Below, piece after piece: positions 47,975 to 58,255 of a stretch of DNA of 64,000 nucleotides. This DNA is from Lentilactobacillus sp. Marseille-Q4993 (GTDB lineage Bacteria; Bacillota; Bacilli; Lactobacillales; Lactobacillaceae), in the NCBI RefSeq assembly GCF_951230165.1, contig NZ_CATNVB010000006.1, positions 1 through 64,000 on the forward strand, read 5' to 3'. The notes under the pieces were generated by a model, which saw nothing but the letters and a program-made list of their open reading frames with translations, had not been told where the DNA came from and did no database searches. Position numbers and translations under genes: made by a program. Within the stretch, counting starts at the first letter, position 1. Every line of letters begins with the position of its first letter.

Positions 47975-48190
47975 TTAACCTTCGTCGGTTACGATTTGCG
48001 CCTTTGCTGCTTGAGGACCCTTTTGCCCTGTTACTACTACATATTCTACCCTAGCGCCTGCTTGAATATCGCGAATCTGATCATCTCTAAACGCATTCTT
48101 AAAGAAGAACAAATCTTCCTTATCGTTATCCTGTTCAATAAAGCCAAATGCATTCTTTTCACTGTAACTTTTGATTGTTCCCATTAACAT
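47975..48190 (-). CDS. divergent cold-shock domain protein
   Basis: 71 aa with the cold-shock OB fold (MGTIKSYSEKNAFGFIEQD). The RNA-binding motifs are altered: RNP1 reads NAFGFI in place of KGFGFI, RNP2 reads LFFFKN in place of VFVHF, and the Trp of KWF is Ser. The first ATG (48190) is used, 7 bases after GGAGG; a second ATG two codons later is possible. It probably binds nucleic acid, with altered affinity. Confidence 0.8.
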   Translation of the reverse strand: MLMGTIKSYSEKNAFGFIEQDNDKEDLFFFKNAFRDDQIRDIQAGARVEYVVVTGQKGPQAAKAQIVTDEG

Positions 48191-48202
48191 GGTCTTACCT
48201 CC

Positions 48203-48236
48203 AAAAAATCTCCCACAGAAATACTCTATGGGAGAT
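48203..48236 (-). terminator. ileS terminator
   Basis: Minus-strand hairpin ATCTCCCATAGAG / CTGTGGGAGAT followed by six T, just after ileS. Confidence 0.85.
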
Positions 48237-48246
48237 ATTATATCAT

Positions 48247-51054
48247 TTACTTTTCTTCGAAACCTTCAGTTGCCGTTTCTGGGAACTCACTTCGAACAAT
48301 TGCAGCACATGAAGCACAGAAAGTTGGGTAATCTGGATCAGAACCAACGTCTTGCTTAATCAACCGACAACGTTCACAAACTTGGCCTTCAGCTTTCTTA
48401 ACGCTGAGAGCAATTCCGTTAGATTCAAATACCTCTGCATCAGCAGGAGCATCATCATAATCGGCGACTGATAGTTGAGAAACCATCAATACTGTTTGCA
48501 ATTCGGTTCCTAGTTTATCGAATAACTCCTTAACAGAACTAGTTGCATAAATTGTCAAAGCTGCCTCTGATGATTTACCAATCAGTTTGTTATCCCGAGC
48601 TTCTTCAAGAACCTTCAAAACGTCACTTCTTAAACTCAAGAATGAGTTCCAGTTAGCTAACGTATCTTCTTCATTATCAAAATGTTTTGCTTCTGGCATG
48701 TTGGCAAGTTGAACGAATTCCTCTGGTTCTTTCAAGAATTCCCAGATTTCTTCGGCAGTATGTGGAAGAATTGGAGTCATCAACTTAGTTAATGCAACAG
48801 CAATTTCGTACATTACTGTTTGCATTGACCGACGCTTGTGACCATCTTCTTTGTCGATGTACAAAATATCCTTTGAGAAATCAAGGTAGAATGCTGAAAG
48901 GTCATTAGCAACAAATGTCGTTAATTTCTTATTCAAACTCAAGAAATCATACTTGTCGTAGTCGGCCTTTACATCACTGACAAACTTATTCAACAACAAT
49001 AACATGTACTTATCAGCTGACTCAAGTTGATCAAATTCAACCGTATTCGTCTTAGGGTCAAAGTCAGTCGTGTTAGCAAGCAAGAATCGCATCGTATTTC
49101 TAATCTTCTTGTAAGCATCAGAAATCTTAACGAAATTATCCATTGAAACCCGCACATCGGCAGACGTATCAACTGAGGTAACCCAAAGTCTAACGATTTC
49201 GGCTCCCATTTTCTTGATAACTTCATCTGGAGCGATAGTGTTTCCAAGTGATTTACTCATCTTGTGGCCTTGACCATCAAGCGTAAATCCTTGTGATACA
49301 ACCTGCTTATAAGGAGCTTTACCAGATACCGCAACACTGGTAATCAAACTTGAGTTGAACCAACCACGGTACTGATCTGAACCTTCAAGGTACATGTCAG
49401 CTGGGTAAGTAAGATTATCACGTTCAGCAAGCACACCTTGATGTGATGAACCTGAATCGAACCAAACATCCATAATGTCGTCTTCCTTAGTAAACTCACC
49501 GTTAGGAGAATGCTCACTAGTGAAGCCTTCAGGAAGAAGATCTTTGGCTTCCTTTTCAAACCAAATATCTGAACCATACTTTTCAAACAGGTCAGCTACA
49601 TGGTTAATTGTTTCTTCAGTGATGATTGCCTCGCCATCTTCGGCGTAGAAGATGGGAAGTGGTACACCCCAAACCCGTTGTCTTGAGATAACCCAATCAC
49701 CACGGTTTTTAATCATATTAGCAAGCCGAACTTTACCCCAATCTGGGAAGAATTCGACATCATCGATTGCCGATAAAATTTCGTCCTTGATTTTATCAAC
49801 AGAAGCAAACCATTGAGGAGTTGCCCGGAAAATGATTGGCTTCTTTGTCCGCCAGTCAAATGGGTAACTATGCTCAATTGGCATGTAGTCGAGCAACAAG
49901 TTCTGCTCTTTTAATTTATTAAGGGCAATTTCATTGGCATCATCGTAGAATACACCGGCAAAATCCTCACCAGCTTCTTCGGTTAGGTAACCGCGATCAT
50001 CAACTGGAGCGAAAATATCCAAATCGTATTGACGACCAATTCTAAAGTCATCTTCACCATATCCAGGTGCGGTATGAACAAGTCCAGTACCAGCATCCAA
50101 AGTAACGAAATCACCTAACATAGTTACTAATTTTCTACTGTGATCAAATGGGTGTTCTGCAAGAACGTATTCAAGGTCCTTACCCTTAACCACCTTAAGT
50201 TCCTTAACGTTGCTCCAACCAAATAGTTCTTCATCCTTATGAAGAAGTTCAGTGGCAATAACAAACTTTCGATCATCACCTTCTGGTTGAACAACGGAAT
50301 AGTCGAAGTCAGCGTCAACAGTAATCCCTTCAGAAGCGGGAATTGTCCATGGAGTAGTTGTCCAAACAACCATGTAAGTGTTGTTGTCTTCTAAGACACC
50401 CTTACCATCAACCACTTTTTCACCATAAAAGGCTGATGGTGAAGTGATATCGTGATACTCAACTTCAGCTTCAGCTAAAGCTGATTCTGATGACCATGAC
50501 CAGTAAACTGGTTTTTTACCCTTATAAATCAAGCCACGTTTAGCAAAGGCACCAAATACACGAACCTCTTGAGCTTCAAATTCAGGGGCAAGGGTTAAGT
50601 ATGGGTTGTCCCAATCACCAGCTACTCCCAATCTTCTAAAGCCTGCCTTTTGCCGGTCAACTTGTTTCAAAGCATATTCCCGACAAAGTTTCCGGAATTC
50701 GTTAGTGGTCATCTTTTTACGGTCGTAACCAGCTTTAGTCAATTGTTGTTCAATTGGCAACCCATGAGTATCCCAACCTGGAACGTAAGGAGCCCGGTAC
50801 CCGTTCATTGATTTGTAACGAACGATGATATCCTTGGAAATTTTATTCATGGCATGACCCATGTGAATATCTCCATTGGCATATGGAGGACCATCATGAA
50901 GAACAAAACTTGGTTTGCCCTCATTTAATTTTTGTCTCTGTTGATATACGTCATTGTCATCCCACGCCTTTTGCCGATCAACCTCTTTAACGGGCAAATT
51001 TCCGCGCATTTTAAACTTGGTCTTCCCAAGATTAAGTGTGTCTTTAACTCGCAT
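48247..51054 (-). CDS. ileS: isoleucyl-tRNA synthetase
   Basis: Class Ia synthetase charging tRNA-Ile. 935 aa. HIGH-type motif [16 protein letters not shown] near residue 57, KMSKS motif [11 protein letters not shown] near 595, and the editing domain between. A C-terminal zinc-ribbon has CERCRLIK and CASCAA Cys pairs. GGGAG lies 6 bases before the ATG. A T-box leader controls it, and it is the last gene of the division cluster. Confidence 0.97.
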   Translation of the reverse strand: MRVKDTLNLGKTKFKMRGNLPVKEVDRQKAWDDNDVYQQRQKLNEGKPSFVLHDGPPYANGDIHMGHAMNKISKDIIVRYKSMNGYRAPYVPGWDTHGLPIEQQLTKAGYDRKKMTTNEFRKLCREYALKQVDRQKAGFRRLGVAGDWDNPYLTLAPEFEAQEVRVFGAFAKRGLIYKGKKPVYWSWSSESALAEAEVEYHDITSPSAFYGEKVVDGKGVLEDNNTYMVVWTTTPWTIPASEGITVDADFDYSVVQPEGDDRKFVIATELLHKDEELFGWSNVKELKVVKGKDLEYVLAEHPFDHSRKLVTMLGDFVTLDAGTGLVHTAPGYGEDDFRIGRQYDLDIFAPVDDRGYLTEEAGEDFAGVFYDDANEIALNKLKEQNLLLDYMPIEHSYPFDWRTKKPIIFRATPQWFASVDKIKDEILSAIDDVEFFPDWGKVRLANMIKNRGDWVISRQRVWGVPLPIFYAEDGEAIITEETINHVADLFEKYGSDIWFEKEAKDLLPEGFTSEHSPNGEFTKEDDIMDVWFDSGSSHQGVLAERDNLTYPADMYLEGSDQYRGWFNSSLITSVAVSGKAPYKQVVSQGFTLDGQGHKMSKSLGNTIAPDEVIKKMGAEIVRLWVTSVDTSADVRVSMDNFVKISDAYKKIRNTMRFLLANTTDFDPKTNTVEFDQLESADKYMLLLLNKFVSDVKADYDKYDFLSLNKKLTTFVANDLSAFYLDFSKDILYIDKEDGHKRRSMQTVMYEIAVALTKLMTPILPHTAEEIWEFLKEPEEFVQLANMPEAKHFDNEEDTLANWNSFLSLRSDVLKVLEEARDNKLIGKSSEAALTIYATSSVKELFDKLGTELQTVLMVSQLSVADYDDAPADAEVFESNGIALSVKKAEGQVCERCRLIKQDVGSDPDYPTFCASCAAIVRSEFPETATEGFEEK

Positions 51055-51082
51055 AACTAACTCCCTTTCTCAAATTCTAAAC

Positions 51083-51270
51083 AAAAAAAGAGACTTCATC
51101 GCAAGGGACGAAATCTCCGTGGTACCACCCAAATTTAGAATTAATAAAATTCTCTCTGTAAGTTATCGATTATCAAGAGGTGATCTTTTCTCAAGTGACT
51201 ACTACCAAACTTTCAGCTCTGTTTGGCTCTCTGCAAGTGTCTCCAGAAAACTTTCCGTCCTCTTATCGAA
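51083..51270 (-). promoter_or_regulatory. T-box riboswitch of ileS (Ile specifier)
   Basis: The antiterminator core GGTGGTACCACGG is at about 51117-51129. Stem I closes by AAGAGG (51259-51264) pairing with CCTCTT (51175-51180). ATC at 51182-51184, followed by a purine, sits in the specifier position and decodes Ile. The terminator GAGATTTCGTC / GATGAAGTCTC with a T tract is at 51083-51117. Uncharged tRNA-Ile is expected to switch on ileS. Confidence 0.9.
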
Positions 51271-51272
51271 TG

Positions 51273-51953
51273 TTATTTAGTTGAACCATCTGGGAAAATA
51301 ACAACGGTGTCACTGGCACTATCGCCATTAGCCGGAGTATCTTCAACCAAATCAGCAGGATTATCTTCCTGCTTGTTATCTGATTTTACGCTTGCTGAAG
51401 AATCATTGTCAAGCTCAGATACAACTTTTTCAATGTCTTCGTACGTTGTAGAACCTGAATCATCAACTAATTGATCCCAGTCAGAACCTTTGATAACCTC
51501 AAGCTGACTCTCCAACATAACTTGCAACCGCTGGCGGAATACACGGGTATTCTTCTTCAAATCGTCAGTTTCAACTGCCAACTTTTTAGCCCGTTTTGAA
51601 GCTTCCTCAAGAATCTTATTTGCTTTACCATTTGCTGAATTAACGGTATCCTCAGCTTGCTTTTGAGCCTCACGATTAGTTATTTCTGCTTCCTTTTGAG
51701 AATTAGATTTAACTTTATCCGCAGCCTCCTGCGCAACAATAATCGATTGATTAAGTGAATCCTTTAAATCATTGAAGTATGTAAGTTTATCCTTACTCTC
51801 GTCGAGTTGGCTCTTCAAATCTTTATTTTCTTGCAGAACCATCTGATAATCCTTAATAATCTGATCTAAGAAATCATTAACTTCATCAACGTTGTACCCC
51901 CGAAGCTTTGAAGAAAACTCCTTATTGTGAATATCTTGTGGACTTAATACCAT
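51273..51953 (-). CDS. divIVA: cell division protein DivIVA
   Basis: Coiled-coil protein that marks negatively curved membrane at poles and septa. 226 aa. The membrane-binding N terminus is LSPQDIHNKEFSSKLRGYNV at residues 3-22, with a long coiled coil to about residue 170 (heptads rich in Lys, Glu, Ala and Gln). A Ser/Asp-rich tail follows. Its stop lies at the edge of the ileS leader, so the ileS promoter must sit within or next to its 3' end. Confidence 0.94.
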   Translation of the reverse strand: MVLSPQDIHNKEFSSKLRGYNVDEVNDFLDQIIKDYQMVLQENKDLKSQLDESKDKLTYFNDLKDSLNQSIIVAQEAADKVKSNSQKEAEITNREAQKQAEDTVNSANGKANKILEEASKRAKKLAVETDDLKKNTRVFRQRLQVMLESQLEVIKGSDWDQLVDDSGSTTYEDIEKVVSELDNDSSASVKSDNKQEDNPADLVEDTPANGDSASDTVVIFPDGSTK

Positions 51954-51965
51954 CGTGCATCCCTC

Positions 51966-52760
51966 CTATTTTTTTCCTCTTTTAAGTAAATCCAAACTAA
52001 CTCGAATTTTGCCCTTCTTGGTTAAACCATCAATTTGCTTAATGCTCAACCGGCCAAACCCACGAACTGAAATCACGTCCAACACTCTAATTTCGGTATC
52101 GGGACGCTCATTTACAGCCCAGTTCAACTTCACTAGCTTTTGTTCAACCAATTCCTTTGCATGGTGACGAGATATGTTAAATCCCTCACTAATTAAAGCA
52201 TCAATTCTGAGCGAGGCGACGGTTGTCGTAGTCTCCTCAGATTCATCAACTGGTGTGATTAGGTTCGCAAGTTCAAGTGGCTTGATTTTCACCTTGATCT
52301 TCCCAACTTTATCAAGCTGAGAAGTTAAATAATCGCTCATTTCCCGTTCGCAAACAAACTGCCAATCGTCACCATCGGTTACGATGTCACCAACCACATT
52401 CCGATTAATTCCACTGCCCATGATTGAACCCAAAATTTGGCCATGACTAAGCGTTGCGAATTTCTTCGGATAATCAATTAGATACGCAACAATTTGAAAG
52501 TCTGATTCCTTAGGTTCAAAGTAGTCTGGATAAATTAGCCCCCGCTTCATTTCTGCACTTTTAACCCCACCAAAAAACTGATATGAAATCGAGTCAAAGC
52601 GATTTGCAACGGCCTCAAACATATACAGCTCTCGCGGATTCATAAAGTCTGTCAGGATTGGTCGGTACTCATTTTGAGCCTGACCACACATATCCTCCAC
52701 TGACTCAAGAAACGGCGTCTCTTCGGGTCTAAAGTGCTGGGTAATATTTAAATCTACCAA
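51966..52760 (-). CDS. ylmH: S4-domain RNA-binding protein YlmH
   Basis: 264 aa. N-terminal YlmH-type domain, and a C-terminal S4 domain at about 180-245 (ASLRIDALISEGFNISRHHAKELVEQ). Family members bind the ribosome or stalled 50S-peptidyl-tRNA complexes and sit in division clusters. 12 bases lie between it and ylmG, and 12 between it and divIVA, so these are one operon. Confidence 0.9.
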   Translation of the reverse strand: MVDLNITQHFRPEETPFLESVEDMCGQAQNEYRPILTDFMNPRELYMFEAVANRFDSISYQFFGGVKSAEMKRGLIYPDYFEPKESDFQIVAYLIDYPKKFATLSHGQILGSIMGSGINRNVVGDIVTDGDDWQFVCEREMSDYLTSQLDKVGKIKVKIKPLELANLITPVDESEETTTTVASLRIDALISEGFNISRHHAKELVEQKLVKLNWAVNERPDTEIRVLDVISVRGFGRLSIKQIDGLTKKGKIRVSLDLLKRGKK

Positions 52761-52772
52761 TGTTGTCCCCCT

Positions 52773-53054
52773 CTAGCCGAAATTAAGGATTATCAGCTGA
52801 CCAACATAAATTATTCCCTTCTGAACTAACCATAAAACGAACACAGCAACAACCGGTGCCAGTCCAATCATTCCAATCGACGCAAAGTTGAACATTGATT
52901 GAAACGGCTCAACGATTCTAGCAAGAAAGCGACCAAGCCAACTTGAATAAGCTCCAGGAAACCAGCTTAACAGGGCATAAATGATGATTGCCCATGTGTA
53001 TATGTTAATCAATTGAACAAGTGCCATAACGATATAGCTAACTACAGTTACCAA
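52773..53054 (-). CDS. ylmG: YggT family membrane protein YlmG
   Basis: 93 aa with two hydrophobic segments (about 5-30 and 62-85) joined by the conserved loop WFPGAYSSWLGRFLARIVEPF. YggT proteins are linked to division or membrane homeostasis. Usual place between sepF and ylmH. Confidence 0.88.
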   Translation of the reverse strand: MVTVVSYIVMALVQLINIYTWAIIIYALLSWFPGAYSSWLGRFLARIVEPFQSMFNFASIGMIGLAPVVAVFVLWLVQKGIIYVGQLIILNFG

Positions 53055-53087
53055 ATAAATTTCTCCTTTAATTGGTTGATAGATAAA

Positions 53088-53459
53088 TTACTTAGTGACT
53101 TGGAAATTGTTTGGAGCACAGATAAATATATTTGTGTCCAGTCGGTTGATTGAACCATGAATAGCAAAAATTGTTCCGTTTAGGAAATCAACCATTCTGG
53201 CTGATGATTTAACGTCGAGTTTACCTAGTTTGATAATAACGGCATATCCATCCATCAACTTCGTAGCAATCATATCTGCATCTGAATAGTTGACTGGTTC
53301 GAACACGATAACTCTACTTTTTGGAGCTGGTGTGTCTTCTCTACTCATAAGAACAATATTGTCTTTTCTCTTTTGATCTGATTGTGAATCGCTTTTTGTG
53401 GGTTGGTTATTTTCTTCTTCCATTCCGAAAAAATTAGCCAAATTGAATTTTTGTGACAT
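53088..53459 (-). CDS. sepF: cell division protein SepF
   Basis: FtsZ-binding protein that bundles protofilaments and tethers the Z ring. About 123 aa. N-terminal amphipathic membrane anchor MSQKFNLANFFGME, a polar linker, then the SepF core (VIVFEPVNYSDADMIATKL, near 55-73, and SARMVDFLNGTIFAI near 95). ATG 53459 follows AAAGGAAAGG; in-frame sequence upstream is not family-like. Confidence 0.92.
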   Translation of the reverse strand: MSQKFNLANFFGMEEENNQPTKSDSQSDQKRKDNIVLMSREDTPAPKSRVIVFEPVNYSDADMIATKLMDGYAVIIKLGKLDVKSSARMVDFLNGTIFAIHGSINRLDTNIFICAPNNFQVTK

Positions 53460-53497
53460 GACCTTTCCTTTCAGACCCGCTTCTAAGTAATCCAACC

Positions 53498-54769
53498 TTA
53501 ATCCTTATGATTACGACGGTGCTTCAAGAATGGTGGAATGTCATCCTGACTATCCCCATCATCAGCACTATCATCAGTTGGAACATCAGCTTGGAACGGT
53601 TCGAAATCTTTCTTCTCAACATCGCTGAATTGATCCGTATCTGCGGATGAATTCCGTGAAGAAGGTTGTCTTCTAATGTCCCAGTTGCCAAGTGGATCTT
53701 CATCATTTCCTGAAGGTTGATTCCCTGTTGGTTGTGAAGGTTGACTAGAAGCTGGTTGGTTAGATCTAAATGTTCCCCTTGGGCTTCTAGCAGACCGGGC
53801 ATTTTGAGCCTTCTTCTTATCAATCCCAGTAGCAATAACTGTGACCCGGACTTCGTCGCCGAGTGACTCATCAATTGAAGTACCAAAGATAATGTTGACG
53901 TCACTTGTAGCAGCTTGAGAAACAATGTCAGAAGCATCTTGAGCTTCAAACAATGACATATCAGGGCCACCAGTAATGTTCAACAATACCTGTTCTGCAC
54001 CATCAATTGAAACCTCAAGTAATGGAGATGAAATAGCTTTCTTAGTTGCTTCAGCAGTCCGATTCTCACCAGTTGCGGAGCCAACTCCCATCAATGCAGA
54101 ACCTTGGTTTTGCATGGTTGTCTTAACATCAGCAAAATCCAAGTTAACGTATCCAGGACTAGTAATTAAGTCAGAGATACCTTGAACACCTTGGCGAAGA
54201 ACGTTATCTGCTTCTTTGAATGCTTCCATCATTGGTGTCTTCTTATCAACCATTTCAAGCAACCGGTTGTTAGAAATAACGATAAGGGTATCAACGTTTT
54301 CTTTAAGTTGAGCTACCCCTTCGTCAGCGTACTTAGAACGCTTAGGTCCTTCAAAACTAAATGGTCGGGTAACAACCCCAACTGTGAGGGCCCCTGAATC
54401 CTTAGCGATTTTTGCCACGATTGGAGCAGCACCGTTACCAGTACCACCACCCATTCCGGCAGTGACAAACACCATGTCAGCTCCCTCAAGTGCTTCAGCG
54501 ATTGCTTCTTCACTTTCTTCGGCAGCCTTTGCTCCGATTTCTGGGTTTGAACCGGCACCAAGACCTCTAGTTAACTTAGGACCAAGTTGAATCTTGATTT
54601 CTGCCTTTGATGTTTGTAATGCTTGAACATCGGTATTGGCTACAATGAATTCAACCCCTTTAACATCTTGGTTGATCATTTGATTAACGGCGTTACTACC
54701 CCCGCCACCAACTCCGAATACTTTGATTTTGGCTCCGTTGCTTTGAGCGGAATCAAGTGAATATTCCAT
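53498..54769 (-). CDS. ftsZ: cell division protein FtsZ
   Basis: Tubulin-like GTPase forming the Z ring. 423 aa. [11 protein letters not shown] near residue 19, the GTP loop [10 protein letters not shown] near 106, and the synergy-loop region further on. A long disordered linker rich in Pro, Gln, Ser and Asn from about 315 leads to the conserved tail [10 protein letters not shown] that binds FtsA and SepF. The usual GGGTGTG reads GGGTGNG here. Confidence 0.96.
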   Translation of the reverse strand: MEYSLDSAQSNGAKIKVFGVGGGGSNAVNQMINQDVKGVEFIVANTDVQALQTSKAEIKIQLGPKLTRGLGAGSNPEIGAKAAEESEEAIAEALEGADMVFVTAGMGGGTGNGAAPIVAKIAKDSGALTVGVVTRPFSFEGPKRSKYADEGVAQLKENVDTLIVISNNRLLEMVDKKTPMMEAFKEADNVLRQGVQGISDLITSPGYVNLDFADVKTTMQNQGSALMGVGSATGENRTAEATKKAISSPLLEVSIDGAEQVLLNITGGPDMSLFEAQDASDIVSQAATSDVNIIFGTSIDESLGDEVRVTVIATGIDKKKAQNARSARSPRGTFRSNQPASSQPSQPTGNQPSGNDEDPLGNWDIRRQPSSRNSSADTDQFSDVEKKDFEPFQADVPTDDSADDGDSQDDIPPFLKHRRNHKD

Positions 54770-54793
54770 ATTATTAATACCTCCGTTTTATTC

Positions 54794-56110
54794 CTAATCG
54801 AAGAAGTCGCTGAAGAAACTCTTAAATCCTTCTCCACGCTTCTTTTTTGATTTTTGACGCTTTGGTTTACTCTGCTTAGCTACCGGTTCCGCTTGTTGCT
54901 TATTATTAGGATGAACAGGTTCTTTAACAGCTGGTGCCTGAGTCATTGTGGCTTTTACTGCCGACCTAACTGTAAGTTCGACGTCCGATAAGTCTGAGTA
55001 ATAAGATACCAAGGATAATGCTGCTGAAAACGATGGATGTCTCAGCCCCATTTGATCAGGAATATACACCCTAACGTTGGTATTGAATTGATCAGCTGCT
55101 AAATCAGCAATTCCAGGTAGTGCAGCTACCCCACCCGTTAGAACGATTCCACCAGGAAGGTCTAATGCTGAAACTTGGTCTAATTTGTCCTTGATTCGGT
55201 CGAATATTTGACTAAGTCGCGCTTCAATAATTTCTGACAAGTACTTTTCATCGATATAACTTGGTTCTGATTGACCAACCACTTCAACTGGGAACTCATT
55301 GTCTGATGATGCTTGGAATGAATCTGCGTAGCCATAATCACGCTTGATCTTCTCAGCATTGTTCATCGACGTATTAAGAACGATTGAGATGTCCTTAGTG
55401 ATAAACTGACCGCCCTCAGGATCGGTCACTGCATACTTCAACTCATAATCATGAATGACAGAAGCCGTTGTTTGACCACCACCAAGATCAATGATGATAG
55501 TACCAAAGTCTTGCTCCCCGTCATTTAATAGTTCATGACCTTCAGCAAGTGGGGTAAGAATCATTGAAACGATATTCAACCCGGCCTTTTCAACAGCTTT
55601 TTGTAAGTTGTGAACTATTCCCTTTGAACCGGTAATCAACTTACCACGCATCTCAAGCCGAACTCCAACCATTCCCCGCGGATCCTTGATACCGTCAAAG
55701 CCGTCAACGATGAACTCCTCTGGTTGAACATCTACAACTTCCCGTTCTTGTGGCAAACTAGTGCCGAGAGCTGAGGCGGCAACATTTCTCACGTCAGCAC
55801 CCGTTATCTCTCTAGACTGATCGTCAATTGTAATCAACCCATTGCATGGTTCAATTTTTAACATGTTTGCTGGAACACTAACAACAACGTCTTTAATTTC
55901 AATACTTGCTTTTTCTTGAGCTTGATTTACTGCCCCTCTAATGGCCTCTGCCGCTTGGTCAATATCAATGATTACCCCACGACTCAATCCGTTAGATGGT
56001 TCATTCCCCACACCAATAACGTTCAATTGCCCTTTAACTTTTTCCGCAACAATTACTTTTATTGAGGTGGTTCCTATATCAAGTCCCACATACAAACCTG
56101 AATTATCCAT
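54794..56110 (-). CDS. ftsA: cell division protein FtsA
   Basis: Actin-like protein tethering FtsZ to the membrane. 438 aa. VGLDIGTTSIKVIVAE at residues 8-23 is phosphate loop 1, IIDLGGGQTTASVI the second, and LTGGVAALPG the adenosine site. The C terminus ends in an amphipathic helix after a Lys-rich segment (FKSFFSDFF). It lies upstream of ftsZ with a 24-base gap. An internal promoter probably lies before it. Confidence 0.95.
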   Translation of the reverse strand: MDNSGLYVGLDIGTTSIKVIVAEKVKGQLNVIGVGNEPSNGLSRGVIIDIDQAAEAIRGAVNQAQEKASIEIKDVVVSVPANMLKIEPCNGLITIDDQSREITGADVRNVAASALGTSLPQEREVVDVQPEEFIVDGFDGIKDPRGMVGVRLEMRGKLITGSKGIVHNLQKAVEKAGLNIVSMILTPLAEGHELLNDGEQDFGTIIIDLGGGQTTASVIHDYELKYAVTDPEGGQFITKDISIVLNTSMNNAEKIKRDYGYADSFQASSDNEFPVEVVGQSEPSYIDEKYLSEIIEARLSQIFDRIKDKLDQVSALDLPGGIVLTGGVAALPGIADLAADQFNTNVRVYIPDQMGLRHPSFSAALSLVSYYSDLSDVELTVRSAVKATMTQAPAVKEPVHPNNKQQAEPVAKQSKPKRQKSKKKRGEGFKSFFSDFFD

Positions 56111-56157
56111 TTATGTAAGGAACCTCCACACTATTAATAAATTTTGAATATAACTTA

Positions 56158-56186
56158 ATTCTACCACAACAATATCCAAGATAAAA
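56158..56186 (-). promoter_or_regulatory. candidate promoter between divIB and ftsA
   Basis: TAGAAT (56158-56163) with TGG extension and TTTTAT (56181-56186) 17 bases upstream, minus strand. It would provide extra ftsA-ftsZ transcription. Confidence 0.4.
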
Positions 56187-56206
56187 AGGTTAATCAACCA
56201 CGAAAA

Positions 56207-57142
56207 CTATTGTGATGCCGATTGTTGACTACTTTGAGTATTAGCCCTCTGTGAACTAGATTCACTTGTCTGATTTTGGCCAGTTATCGCCTGACTCGTC
56301 TGGCTTTCCCGCTTCTTCAACGACTTAGGATAGGAATACGCACCAACCTGTAAATCAATAATTCTAGGGGTTTTAAACTTCTGGACCATACTTGGATAGT
56401 AGTTCATTTTGTCACCAAACGTTTTAAGGACCGCGTAAACCGTATTTTTATCATGCATTTGTAAAACAATTCGGTTATCATTATCCTTTTTTGGAGCGTA
56501 ATTAATAGTAACGATTAATGCCCTTACATTTGGTGTGATCTTTTTGTACTGACTAATACCCGCTTTAAGTTTGCTGGGGTTTTTAAAATCCCTTAAAATT
56601 GGAAAACCAGTTTTGGGATTTAAAATCTTGGTGTTGATGATTACCCCGCTCTTTAGGATTGGTTGATAGCCATGGTGAGCATATAAGTAACCAATAGTTG
56701 GGTATTCCTTAACCGCGATTTTCACGTGATTAAACTGACTGAGTTTAATATCAACGTTTTCTAACCGTTGGCTTCTACTTTTCATCTCAGCCTCAAGCCG
56801 CTTCCGTTGCGTCCAAATAGTCATCAACGAGTTTCCCTTTTTTATGGACGTATAACGGAGTAAAGACGAAGAAGCCACGACCTTATTTCCAGTCACTTCT
56901 ACAGATTGAACTCGGCTGATTGGTGTCAGCAAAAAGACCAATCCCAAAATCGCAACGATCATTAGAAAAACGATTGGACTAAGGCGCTTTAAATTTCGAC
57001 GCTGAAATTCCTTTAGCAAAGGTTTGTGATCTTTATGTTTTCGTTGCCTAGCTTTATGCTGTTGGCTTTCTGGTTCTGAACTGTCTGCAGCAGCTTTCTC
57101 CCACGGCGTTAGTTCAGAACTATCCTTCTTATTCTTTCCCAT
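56207..57142 (-). CDS. divIB: cell division protein DivIB/FtsQ
   Basis: Bitopic septal protein linking FtsL and DivIC. 311 aa: charged cytoplasmic N terminus (about 55 residues, Lys-rich), one membrane helix near residue 60-77 (FLMIVAILGLVFLLTPI), a POTRA domain (VQSVEVTGNKVV), the beta domain, and a Ser/Gln-rich tail. Follows murG after 21 bases. Confidence 0.9.
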   Translation of the reverse strand: MGKNKKDSSELTPWEKAAADSSEPESQQHKARQRKHKDHKPLLKEFQRRNLKRLSPIVFLMIVAILGLVFLLTPISRVQSVEVTGNKVVASSSLLRYTSIKKGNSLMTIWTQRKRLEAEMKSRSQRLENVDIKLSQFNHVKIAVKEYPTIGYLYAHHGYQPILKSGVIINTKILNPKTGFPILRDFKNPSKLKAGISQYKKITPNVRALIVTINYAPKKDNDNRIVLQMHDKNTVYAVLKTFGDKMNYYPSMVQKFKTPRIIDLQVGAYSYPKSLKKRESQTSQAITGQNQTSESSSQRANTQSSQQSASQ

Positions 57143-57163
57143 AAAAAGTCCCCTATACAGTTA

Positions 57164-58255
57164 CTAATTCATTAATGACCTAGCAATCGTTAAAATTCGG
57201 TCAGCAGAGTCCGTTACCCCCATTTGTTTTGAACTCGCTGCCATTGAAGCCCGTTTTTCCTCGTCAGTCATGAGGCTATCAATGGCCCTGATCAAACTAT
57301 CTGAGTTAAGCTCATCTTCCTTTATCATAACAGCCGCGTGGTTATTTACTAAACTCATTGTATTTTTAGTTTGATGATCAGCGGTTACGTAAGGGCTTGG
57401 AATCAAAACAGCGGGAATTCCCAAAGCGGTGATTTCAGCGATACTAGTTGCTCCAGAACGACCAACTATTAAATGAACCTGTGGTAAAACGTTAGGCATG
57501 TTATCAATGTAAGGCAATACCTTTACGTTATCGTTAACATTGATTTTGTTTAATCCTTGAACAACCCCATCGTAGCGACCTTTTCCAGTAACAAACGCCA
57601 CTTGATAGTTACGCTGATTAAATTGAGGAATAGCTGCAATCACAGCATTATTTATTTTTGGAGCCCCTTGACTACCACCAAAAATCAAAACGGTTGGCAC
57701 ATCATCTTTAAGGCCGATTTCAGACCATTTGAATGTTGATTTCATATTGGCAACTTGTTGGGCTCGTGGGTTTCCCACGAACTCGACTTTTTGTTTTGGA
57801 AACTGATCAGCAGCTTCCTTAAAACCAATTCCAATTTTATCTACAAAGTGACTCAAAAACTTGTTAGCCAAGCCAACCACACTATTTTGTTCATGAATAA
57901 TCGTAGGCACTTTAGCCCTAGCTGCGGCATAGACAACGGCACCCGAAACATACCCACCAGTTCCAATAACAACATCCGGTTTAAAATCGCGAATGATTTT
58001 CTTTGACTGTTTAACACTCTTCAAGAATAGAGAAACAGTTTTGAAGTTTTCAAGCGATAGTGACCGTTTGAACCCCTGGATTTCTAAGGAAACAAAATCA
58101 ATCCCTAACTTTTCAACGATTGAACCCTCAAGGCCCCTTTTAGAACCAACATAGAGAACTTTTGAGTCGGGTTCTTGTTTCATCAAATCTTCAATAATGG
58201 CAAGGGCTGGATAAATATGGCCACCAGTCCCACCGCCAGAAATAATTAGCCTCAT
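57164..58255 (-). CDS. murG: lipid II synthase MurG
   Basis: Membrane-associated glycosyltransferase adding GlcNAc to lipid I. 363 aa of GT-B fold. N-terminal [23 protein letters not shown] near residue 104, and the C-terminal UDP-GlcNAc loop [11 protein letters not shown]. Its ATG overlaps the murD stop as TAATG. Confidence 0.95.
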   Translation of the reverse strand: MRLIISGGGTGGHIYPALAIIEDLMKQEPDSKVLYVGSKRGLEGSIVEKLGIDFVSLEIQGFKRSLSLENFKTVSLFLKSVKQSKKIIRDFKPDVVIGTGGYVSGAVVYAAARAKVPTIIHEQNSVVGLANKFLSHFVDKIGIGFKEAADQFPKQKVEFVGNPRAQQVANMKSTFKWSEIGLKDDVPTVLIFGGSQGAPKINNAVIAAIPQFNQRNYQVAFVTGKGRYDGVVQGLNKINVNDNVKVLPYIDNMPNVLPQVHLIVGRSGATSIAEITALGIPAVLIPSPYVTADHQTKNTMSLVNNHAAVMIKEDELNSDSLIRAIDSLMTDEEKRASMAASSKQMGVTDSADRILTIARSLMN

